The notes under the pieces are model-generated. The model was not told where the DNA came from. It saw nothing but the letters and a program-made list of their open reading frames with translations, and did not search any database. Positions 27,897 to 34,971 of a DNA stretch of 64,000 bases are shown here, piece by piece. Made by a program: the position numbers and the translations under genes. Source of the DNA: Deltaproteobacteria bacterium (GTDB lineage Bacteria; Myxococcota; Kuafuiibacteriia; Kuafuiibacteriales; Kuafuiibacteriaceae); contig WYAZ01000152.1 of NCBI GenBank assembly GCA_011526105.1, positions 20,380 through 84,379 of the forward strand. Direction: 5' to 3'. Each line of letters opens with the position of its first letter. The first letter of the stretch is position 1.

Positions 27897-28730
27897 TCAT
27901 CGCCCGAGCTCGGGCACCCTCGCCTCTTGAAGCCGGTAGAACGCGACCGCCGCCGCCGCCGCCACGTTGATGGAATCGACCCCCGATGACATGGGGATGC
28001 GCGCCCGGAGGTCGGCCTCGCGGAGGACGGCTTCCGTGAGGCCGGGCCCTTCGGCCCCGACGAACACCGCGACCTTCCCCTTGGCCGAAAGCCCGCCTGC
28101 CACCGCCGCGAGGGTGGAAGCGGACGCATCCGGAGTCAGCGCCAACGTGAGGTAGCCCGCCGCGCGCAGGGTGTCGAGCGCATCGAGCACGCTGCTCACG
28201 CGCGTGAAGGGTACGGTGAGAGCGGTCCCGACGGAGACCCGAATCGAACGGCGATAGAGCGGATCGCAGGTCGAGCCATCGAGCACGACCGCGCCGACGC
28301 CGAACGCGGCCGCGTTTCGAAAGATCGAGCCCACGTTCTCCGCGTTCGAGAGGGCCTCCATCACCACCACCAGACCACTCGTGTCCGCTTCGAGCAGCGC
28401 CGGGAGCCCGAGCTCGGGACCACACTCCCCGACCGCGAGGCAAGCGCGGTGAATCGGGAGCCCTACGACCTCACTCATGAGCGCGGGCGTAGCAGTGTAG
28501 ATCGGCTTGTCGGCAGGGAGCACCGCCCCTAAGTGTGTGATGAGCTCCGTCTGGCGCTCCGAGAGAAAAACCGAGCGCAGCGCGAATCTCGAACCCTCGG
28601 CAAAACGCCGCACCGTGAGCGGGCTCTCCACGATGAAGATGCCGCGCTTCTTCACCAGATCGGCGTCTTTGATGTCGCAGTAGTCGCGAAGGCGGGGGTC
28701 TTCGAGGCTGCTCACCGGGATGACCGGCAT
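27897..28730 (-). CDS. SpoU/TrmH-family RNA methyltransferase
   Basis: A 277-aa SPOUT-fold 2'-O-ribose RNA methyltransferase. N-terminal substrate-binding region 'LVKKRGIFIVESPLTVRRFAEG', then motifs 'VVVMEALSNAENVGSIFRNAAAFG', 'SIRVSVGTALTVPF', 'VFVGAEGPGLTEAVLREADLRARIPM' and 'SINVAAAAAVAFY', the SAM-binding knot. ATG 28730 shares one base with the stop of the outer-membrane barrel gene (TGATG), so it is translated with the cytochrome operon even though functionally unrelated. Specific RNA target unknown. Confidence 0.9.
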   Translation of the reverse strand: MPVIPVSSLEDPRLRDYCDIKDADLVKKRGIFIVESPLTVRRFAEGSRFALRSVFLSERQTELITHLGAVLPADKPIYTATPALMSEVVGLPIHRACLAVGECGPELGLPALLEADTSGLVVVMEALSNAENVGSIFRNAAAFGVGAVVLDGSTCDPLYRRSIRVSVGTALTVPFTRVSSVLDALDTLRAAGYLTLALTPDASASTLAAVAGGLSAKGKVAVFVGAEGPGLTEAVLREADLRARIPMSSGVDSINVAAAAAVAFYRLQEARVPELGR

Positions 28731-30541
28731 CAGAGCCTCCAGTCGATGCCGACCATGCCGTAGAAGCTCTCCTGCGTCGGCACGATGGGAAGGATCTCGG
28801 TCGTGAGGATCTCGTTCAGGTCGAGGTTGGGCCGCTCGAGCGCCACGTTCTCGCGGTAGTAGCGGAACATGCTTCGGAGCAACAGCCGACCGGGCAGCCA
28901 GGCGCGCGGCAAGGTGTAGCTGAGCATCAGCCCGCCGTCGTAGCTGTTGATGTCGCCGAGAAAGGCTCGACCGTCGAGGTCTAGGCGAAGGCCGTAGAGC
29001 CCGCGTCCTACCGAGAGCGCGAGCATCACGTTGTTCTGCGCCTGCTCGTCGATGATACCTCCGGCGCGGACTTCGGCATCCACGATCTCCGCGTTGCGAT
29101 AGCGCAAGCCGCCTTGCGGCAGCAGCCTGAGCGTGGTGAACGGCTGAAGGCCGGGGAGATCTGCGGTGTCCCGCAGGTAGAGATCGAAGAGGATGAAGGG
29201 TTCGAGCTCTGGAATCACGCGAAATCCGGCGCGGAGCCTCGCGTTGTTGTAGATGGCGCGCTGCAAGGTCCCATCGAAGGGCACGATGGCCAGTCCGTTT
29301 TCGTCCACGATGACAGGCGCTTCGACGTTCGGATTCACTGGCCCAAACGTGCCGACGAAGGACTCCCCGTAGATGACGGTGGAGAAACGCCCCAGGCTCA
29401 ATCGGAAGTCGAGGTCTCGATTGGGGCGCCACGAGGTCACGAGCTCGAGGTTCTGAATAATCTGCTGGCTGAGCAGCGCGTTCGAGCTCCCGAAGTCGAG
29501 CCAGCCGTTCAAGAACAGAGTCAGCTCCTCGGCGACGACGTAGGCGAGATCCACGAAGGTGTAGAAGCGATCGAGGCCATTTCTTTGGACGATGGTGCCG
29601 TCGAGCTGACGGGCGTCGACGCCATTGGCCAAAAAGAGCACCGCGGCCGCATTGGCGAAGAAGGGCCCGCGCTGCAGGCTGCCGAAGCCGCCCACCGTGA
29701 AGTAGTGGGTGCTGAAGTCTTCGGTCTGTTGGGCCGACCAGTTGTAGCGATACGGGTTGCCCGCGAAGCCGCCAAAGACCCCGGCCTTGATCCCGGGAGC
29801 GAAGCGATAGCGAAACGCCGCGCCGTCGGCGATGGCCCCACCCGCTTCGGGGACCGCCACTCGCCCCACCGCGACGCCGAAGTCCGGTCCCTCGGGTCGC
29901 CGAAAGTCCATGAAACCCCACGAGAGATAGGCCGCGTTCACGCGATATGCTGTCGGCCGCAGCGTGCCGGCGGAGAGCTTCGGCCAGTAGTTGAGGTCGA
30001 CGTGGGCGCCAAGGTCCGTGCCCACGATGCGGTCGTAGTCGAAGGCCGCCTTCGCGCGCAGAAGATCGATGCTGCGCGCATCTTGCCGCACCGTTTCGAG
30101 ATGCGAGACATAAAGACCCACGTGGGCGGAGAACTGGTTCTCGACGTCGTACCAAGTCTGACCGGGCGTCTCGACCCCGACGCTCTTCGGTTTGGCGCGT
30201 TCGGGGAGCTCCGACTGGATCGGCAGCTCGGACTCGATGGGCTCCATGGCGCCGGGGTTCGACCAACGTGAAGCGGTGCCGGGGGTGACCTTCGACTTCT
30301 TGCGTTCGGGGCCGCTCGCGACCTCGGGCTCGTCCTCGAGCGCCTGCTCCTCGGCGTCGATGACAGCCCCGGCCGCCGTTTCCGCCGCGTCCGGGGTCTT
30401 CTTGGCCTTCTTGCCGTTCTTTCGCTTCTTCCTCTTCTTCTTGGGCTGCTCGGTCTCTTGCGCCGAGGGTTGAGCCGCGAGCTCGTACGCCGGCGCGAGG
30501 AGAAGCGCGAAGCCGAGCAGGAATGCGAGGACCCACCTCAT
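28730..30541 (-). CDS. Outer-membrane beta-barrel partner of the multiheme cytochrome
   Basis: A 603-aa protein with a signal peptide (RWVLAFLLGFALLLAPAYELAAQ) and a striking Lys/Arg-rich tract at about residues 33-48, then an acidic linker. From about 130 onward the sequence alternates polar/aromatic residues in strand-length segments ('SAHVGLYVSHLETV', 'LGAHVDLNYWPKLS', 'VNAAYLSWGFMDF') and ends in 'YGMVGIDWRL', consistent with a large barrel. ATG 30541 overlaps the cytochrome stop (ATGA) and has GAGGAGG 5 nt upstream. By analogy with MtrB-type or Pcc porins it could house or dock the cytochrome; no homology to MtrB is claimed. Confidence 0.75.
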   Translation of the reverse strand: MRWVLAFLLGFALLLAPAYELAAQPSAQETEQPKKKRKKRKNGKKAKKTPDAAETAAGAVIDAEEQALEDEPEVASGPERKKSKVTPGTASRWSNPGAMEPIESELPIQSELPERAKPKSVGVETPGQTWYDVENQFSAHVGLYVSHLETVRQDARSIDLLRAKAAFDYDRIVGTDLGAHVDLNYWPKLSAGTLRPTAYRVNAAYLSWGFMDFRRPEGPDFGVAVGRVAVPEAGGAIADGAAFRYRFAPGIKAGVFGGFAGNPYRYNWSAQQTEDFSTHYFTVGGFGSLQRGPFFANAAAVLFLANGVDARQLDGTIVQRNGLDRFYTFVDLAYVVAEELTLFLNGWLDFGSSNALLSQQIIQNLELVTSWRPNRDLDFRLSLGRFSTVIYGESFVGTFGPVNPNVEAPVIVDENGLAIVPFDGTLQRAIYNNARLRAGFRVIPELEPFILFDLYLRDTADLPGLQPFTTLRLLPQGGLRYRNAEIVDAEVRAGGIIDEQAQNNVMLALSVGRGLYGLRLDLDGRAFLGDINSYDGGLMLSYTLPRAWLPGRLLLRSMFRYYRENVALERPNLDLNEILTTEILPIVPTQESFYGMVGIDWRL

Positions 30542-33003
30542 TCGGTCCTCCTCGACTTGGGTTGATCGTAGGTCGAGACGTTGAAGTCGAACTGGTTGTG
30601 GCACTCGCTGCAGTCGAAGCTGGCCGGGGCCACGTCGATGTAGCTACCCACTCGCTGGTTGCCGTTGGGGTCCGGAAGTTCGAGCGAGGAGTGCCAGATC
30701 GAAGCGCGGAAGTCCGAGAGGTGGCAGTTCCAGCAGTCCCTGCCCACGAAGTAGTTCCCGCCGAGATGACACTGCCGACAGTCGAGCATGCGGTGAATGC
30801 CTTGCAGCACGTAACCCACGTCGTTGTGGGTGAAGCTCGAAGGCAGCCAGCTGACCTGCTCGTGGCAACGCCCACAGTCGTTCCCGAACGAGCCCGCATG
30901 GATGTCATCCGCGGTGTGGCAGTTGTTGCATTGCTCACCGCGGCCAGCCAAAGACGCGGGCCCGTTGTGACAGAGGGAGCACGCCAGCACGGTGTGCGAG
31001 CCCTCGAGCGCAAAACCCACGCGCTCGTGGTAGCCGTTCTTGGGCGGCTCCTGCCACTTGTCGTAGCTGTGGCAAGACCCGCAATCCAGCGGAGCGAGGT
31101 TGGTGCCGGTCTGGTTGGCGTCGACCAACGGCCGGACCAGGTGCGGGTCGGGGTGACAGCTCACGCAGGCCTTCCCCGAGACGCGATAGTGCAGATCGAT
31201 CGGCAAGCCCGAAGCCTGCATCGCGCTGATGCCCGAGCGTTCTTCGGGCGGCGGCAGATAGTGGCAGCGCTGGCACTCGATGCGTTCGTGTACCCCTTCG
31301 AGCAAGAAGGAGGTGTGCACGTCATGGTCGAACTTAGGCGCCCCGCCCGTGGTCTCGTGGCACTTCCCGCAGTCGTCGCCGAGCTCTCCTGCGTGGGCGT
31401 CGTCTTCGAGGTGGCAAGACTCGCAGCGCGTCTCGCCGAGCTTGTACTTTCGCGCCGGGTGGCAATTCTCGCAGGTCACGAGCTGGTGAAAGCCGGTGAG
31501 CGGGAACTGAGCGTGTCTGTTGTGGTCGAAGGCGAGCGACTCGAAGTCGCGCCCTCCGGTGTGACACTTGGCGCAGTCGGCCCCGAGGCTGCCCTCGTGG
31601 ATGTCCTCGTGACACCCCGCGCACTGCGGGTCGAGGCCGGTGTATTTGACCGCGGTCGTGCAGGCCGCGCTCGCGCCGAGCTCCGCCGGCCGGTGACAGC
31701 GCTCGCAGGACTGGGCGAGGTGCGCGCCCTCGAGCGCAAAACGGGTGGCGTTGTGATCGAAGCGCGAGGTGCGGTCACCCCCTTGTACGTGGCAGCGTTC
31801 GCAATTCTCCATGCCGAACTGCCCGCAGTGTGCATCTTGGTGCTTGTGGCAGCTCGCGCAGTCCGTCTTCTCGAAGCGCTCGAAGCCGGTCGCGAGACCG
31901 CCGCGGTGGCAGTCCTGGCAGTTGATGGTCTTGTGCTTGCCGGTCAGGACCATTTTGGTCTTCTTGTCGTGGTCGTAGACCAGGCCTTTGGTCCAACCGA
32001 GCTCGGAGTGACAGCCCTGACACGGCTCCGGATTGAAGCGCGCCTTGTGGATGTCCTCGTGGCAGCCCTCGCACTTCATGGACGGCGCCTCGGGTTTGCT
32101 GCCGACCTTGTGGCAGTCCGCGCACTTGTTCTTCGCGTGTTGACCGCGCAGCGCAAACTTCGTGTTGGCAGCATGATCAAACTTGGTGCGCTCGAACTTG
32201 ACGTCGTTCTTGTGGCACTTGGCGCAGTCGTTCTTCGCCGAGATCACCGACTTGTGTGAGTCCTGGTGACAGCCTTTGCAGTCCTTCCAGTCGCGATCGG
32301 TGACCTCGAACTTCTCGGTGTCTTTGTGGCAGCTCTTACACTCCACCTGCTTGTGCAGGCCTTCGAGCGGGTACTTCGTCTTGTCGTGATCGAACTTGGT
32401 CGCCCCGAGGTTCTTGACCTTCCGGTTCTCGAAGCCGTGGCAAATCGTGCAGTCCGTGAGGCGGACGTCCGTGAACACGTGCGGGTTCTTGTGGCAGCTC
32501 GTGCATTCGCCGCGCAGCCCTAGGAAGATGGGGAGGTTGGTCTTCTTGGACTTCTTGTCGTGGCACTGCTCGCACTTCTGGAAGCGGTGCGCGCCCTGCA
32601 GAGCCCAGCCGGTGAGCTGGTGTTCGAAGTTGCGACTCCCGCCAAACGGCCGCCAATCCACCGTCGTTCGACGACCCCTCCCCGAGCCGGCGGGCTGTTC
32701 GACGTGCTCCGCATGACAGGTCTTGCACGCGTCCTTCTCGACCTCTTTGGAGGCGTGAAAGCCTTTGCCCGCCTCGATCTGTTGTCTCAAGTCTCGGTGG
32801 TCGTGACAGCCCAGGCACTTCTTGTTCGGCACGCCGCTGCCGCCCTCGTGGCACTTCTCGCAGTCGGTGACGCCGCCGAGGTGGTTGTGGCCCAGCGACA
32901 TGGGTCCAGGCGCCTGCGCACTCGCGTTCGAGCCGAGGCCAAGAACCAAGAGGAACACAAACCCGAACCCGCCCCGGCTCGGTCTCGGGTGAACACCGCG
33001 CAA
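30538..33003 (-). CDS. 30-heme c-type cytochrome (ten triheme units)
   Basis: An 821-aa exported protein with signal peptide FGFVFLLVLGLGSNASA-QA. Thirty CxxCH heme-attachment motifs are present. Three lie at 48-97; the remaining 27 fall in nine units starting at residues 126, 204, 275, 343, 415, 492, 558, 658 and 724. Each unit begins F/Y-x-H (or YHE, FTH) ... L-x-G-x-H-x(4,5)-CxxCH, then a CxxCH with a downstream His and a third CxxCH, giving plenty of distal His for bis-His hemes. This recalls polymeric triheme c7 cytochromes of Geobacter. The TTG start 33003 has AGGA about 8 nt upstream. It precedes the barrel gene in an ATGA-coupled operon; likely periplasmic or outer-membrane electron transfer. 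Confidence 0.93.
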   Translation of the reverse strand: MRGVHPRPSRGGFGFVFLLVLGLGSNASAQAPGPMSLGHNHLGGVTDCEKCHEGGSGVPNKKCLGCHDHRDLRQQIEAGKGFHASKEVEKDACKTCHAEHVEQPAGSGRGRRTTVDWRPFGGSRNFEHQLTGWALQGAHRFQKCEQCHDKKSKKTNLPIFLGLRGECTSCHKNPHVFTDVRLTDCTICHGFENRKVKNLGATKFDHDKTKYPLEGLHKQVECKSCHKDTEKFEVTDRDWKDCKGCHQDSHKSVISAKNDCAKCHKNDVKFERTKFDHAANTKFALRGQHAKNKCADCHKVGSKPEAPSMKCEGCHEDIHKARFNPEPCQGCHSELGWTKGLVYDHDKKTKMVLTGKHKTINCQDCHRGGLATGFERFEKTDCASCHKHQDAHCGQFGMENCERCHVQGGDRTSRFDHNATRFALEGAHLAQSCERCHRPAELGASAACTTAVKYTGLDPQCAGCHEDIHEGSLGADCAKCHTGGRDFESLAFDHNRHAQFPLTGFHQLVTCENCHPARKYKLGETRCESCHLEDDAHAGELGDDCGKCHETTGGAPKFDHDVHTSFLLEGVHERIECQRCHYLPPPEERSGISAMQASGLPIDLHYRVSGKACVSCHPDPHLVRPLVDANQTGTNLAPLDCGSCHSYDKWQEPPKNGYHERVGFALEGSHTVLACSLCHNGPASLAGRGEQCNNCHTADDIHAGSFGNDCGRCHEQVSWLPSSFTHNDVGYVLQGIHRMLDCRQCHLGGNYFVGRDCWNCHLSDFRASIWHSSLELPDPNGNQRVGSYIDVAPASFDCSECHNQFDFNVSTYDQPKSRRTE
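30547..30553 (-). promoter_or_regulatory. Shine-Dalgarno for the barrel gene inside the cytochrome gene
   Basis: GAGGAGG on the minus strand, 5 nt before ATG 30541, lies within the last codons of the multiheme cytochrome gene. It fixes the barrel start and shows translational coupling of the pair. Confidence 0.8.
30598..32628 (-). repeat. Nine tandem triheme protein repeats in the cytochrome gene
   Basis: Degenerate repeats of about 66-100 codons, each with three CxxCH and the leading F/Y-x-H and L-x-G-x-H signature. Unit starts map to residues 126, 204, 275, 343, 415, 492, 558, 658 and 724. Unit 7 is longer because of an insertion around residues 581-611. DNA-level identity is low, indicating old duplication. 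Confidence 0.85.
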
Positions 33004-33167
33004 ACCAAGTCCTGCTTATCCTCGCGTTTCACCATGAGCAAGTGCGCGGGATCAGCCCAACTTCAGGGAGCGCCGGTCCAGATCCGCGGTGACGCCAGTA
33101 TCGAGGGTATTCGTAACGCGGAGAGACAGTTGCTAGAAAATTGGCCGGGGTCGGTCAACTGGGGGAT

Positions 33168-33186
33168 CTGGCGGCGCTGCTGCCAG
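33168..33186. promoter_or_regulatory. Inverted repeat in the divergent cytochrome/lipoprotein intergenic region
   Basis: CTGGCGGC-GCT-GCTGCCAG (one mismatch) lies 31 bp upstream of the plus-strand lipoprotein start, in the 214-bp region also upstream of the cytochrome operon. It could be an operator or an mRNA leader hairpin. No convincing -35/-10 pair was found nearby. Confidence 0.25.
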
Positions 33187-33217
33187 GAAGGTAACAAGGA
33201 AGAGCGGGCCATAAGAG

Positions 33218-34966
33218 ATGACAGCGAAATCAACAGCATGCTTCGGCCTCCTCTTCCTCCTGGGAAGCGGCGCCCTGCTCTCGTGTGGGGACGAGACCTC
33301 CACCATCATTCGCGAGCGCTGTCGGAGCGATGCCGACTGCACCGGCGGCGAGGTCTGCGAGCTCGGTGAGTGCATTCCAAGAGACGCGGTTTCGTGTTCG
33401 GCGGTCGATGGCGGACGCCCCATCCTCCAGCCCGGGCCACCCCTCGTGGACTTCGGCCAGGTGGGTCCGGCCACCTCGGAGCGTCGGCTCGTGCTCCGCA
33501 ACATCGGCGATTGCACGCTGACTCTGTATGAGGCCTTCTTCGAGTCCGAAGACGGCGCCTCTTTCTTCTGCCCCATGTGTAATCCCAGCGAGTTCCCGCT
33601 GGAGCTCTTCCCGTTCCGCGATGTCGAGATCGGCGTGTACTTCACCCCCACCCCCGGTCAGCTCGGCGACTTCAAAGACAACCTGGTGCTGCTCTCGGAC
33701 GACTCCGAGTTCGCCGAGATCAAGATCCCGGTCCGCGCGCGCTTCCGGGGGGTCACCAACGTGAAGGCCTCACCTGAGGTCTTGGACTTCGGCTACGTCG
33801 CGGTGGGACGCACCGCGCAACGCCCGGTCCAGATCTCGAACCTCGGCAGCGGCACCGCGCAGCTCGTCATCGAGAGCATCGAGCTCGAACCCACCGCCAC
33901 CAGCGCCTTCAGCTTCAGCCCCGAACTCACCGAGCTCATCACTTTGGTCCCGGTGATGGTCGACCCCTCGGCCGGTCACACCGTCAACGTTCGGTATCAC
34001 CCCCGCGAGCTCGGCGTGAACAACGCGGAGTTGGTGGTCAAGACCAACCAGATGACGAACGGCACGGTGCGCATTCCCATTCGCGGAACGTCTCAGACCC
34101 CACCAAAGATCAGCTTCTCCCCCGAGCGCATCGAGTTCGGCACCGTGCCGCTCGGCCAGACCGTGAGTCAGCCCCTGACCCTCGTGAACCAGGGCGGCTC
34201 ACCGCTGCGGGTCAGCTACAGCTGGGGCGGCACCGCCTTCACCACCGACTTCTCCGCCCTACCGGTGCAGGTTCCGGAGGTCGAGCCTGGCCAGTACACG
34301 GAGATCCGCGTCTTCGTGACCGCCACCGCCCCCGGCGCGCTCGCGGGTCTGCTCATCCTCGAGACGAACGACCCCAATCGCCCCACCGTGACCATCCCGG
34401 TGAGCGCCGAGGCCAGCGACCTCGCGGGCGCGCAGGTCCTCAAGGTCGACATGACCTTTGAGAACGGAGACGACGGTTGGTTCGGCTCCGACCTCCGCAA
34501 CGTCGACATGACGCTCGAGAACCCGTTTGGTCTCATCGTCGACAAGACCACCCGCAATCCAAGCTGGGGCACATTCGGCAATCCGAGCTGGGTCGCGTTT
34601 GGCACCTCGGAGGAGCCGGAGCGCATCGTGTTGCCGGATGCCACGCAGGACGGTCGCTTCCGCGTGATCCTGACTTACATCGAAGACTGTGAGTCCGTGC
34701 CCACCCAGCTCGTGGCCTCCATCTTGGGCATCAGCGTGGACGTGCTCATCACTGCCCTGCTGGGCGTGCCTGTGGGCATCGGCTCCGGACAGATCGCGGA
34801 CGTCATCTCGAGCCTCTGCCTCGATCGAAGTGGGGCCGCCGCGACCATCACCGTCTACGCCAACGGCCGGGTCATCGCCGAGAAGGCCGCTCGCTTGGGC
34901 AGCAAGGGCGAGTTTCAGTACGTCGCAGACATCGACCGCATCAACGGCCAGTACTCGGTTCGCTAG
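33218..34966 (+). CDS. Choice-of-anchor D (ASH/Ig-like) lipoprotein
   Basis: A 582-aa protein with lipobox ALLSC, a Cys-rich stretch ('CRSDADCTGGEVCELGEC', a Dickkopf-like myxobacterial motif) and several ASH/HYDIN-type Ig domains marked by 'PPLVDFGQVGPATSERRLVLRNIG', 'VLDFGYVAVGRTAQRPVQISNLGSG' (both shown in part as family patterns) and 'RIEFGTVPLGQTVSQPL'. The C-terminal quarter (about 410-580) is a different, beta-rich domain of unknown function. Likely a surface-exposed structural or adhesion protein. SD-like AAGAG precedes ATG 33218. Confidence 0.8.
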   Translation: MTAKSTACFGLLFLLGSGALLSCGDETSTIIRERCRSDADCTGGEVCELGECIPRDAVSCSAVDGGRPILQPGPPLVDFGQVGPATSERRLVLRNIGDCTLTLYEAFFESEDGASFFCPMCNPSEFPLELFPFRDVEIGVYFTPTPGQLGDFKDNLVLLSDDSEFAEIKIPVRARFRGVTNVKASPEVLDFGYVAVGRTAQRPVQISNLGSGTAQLVIESIELEPTATSAFSFSPELTELITLVPVMVDPSAGHTVNVRYHPRELGVNNAELVVKTNQMTNGTVRIPIRGTSQTPPKISFSPERIEFGTVPLGQTVSQPLTLVNQGGSPLRVSYSWGGTAFTTDFSALPVQVPEVEPGQYTEIRVFVTATAPGALAGLLILETNDPNRPTVTIPVSAEASDLAGAQVLKVDMTFENGDDGWFGSDLRNVDMTLENPFGLIVDKTTRNPSWGTFGNPSWVAFGTSEEPERIVLPDATQDGRFRVILTYIEDCESVPTQLVASILGISVDVLITALLGVPVGIGSGQIADVISSLCLDRSGAAATITVYANGRVIAEKAARLGSKGEFQYVADIDRINGQYSVR

Positions 34967-34971
34967 CAGCC

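Noticed and set aside
30523..32259. Long plus-strand open frame (578 aa) opposite the multiheme cytochrome
   Set aside because: The minus strand has 30 CxxCH motifs; the plus frame is the Val/Ala-rich complement of Cys/His codons.
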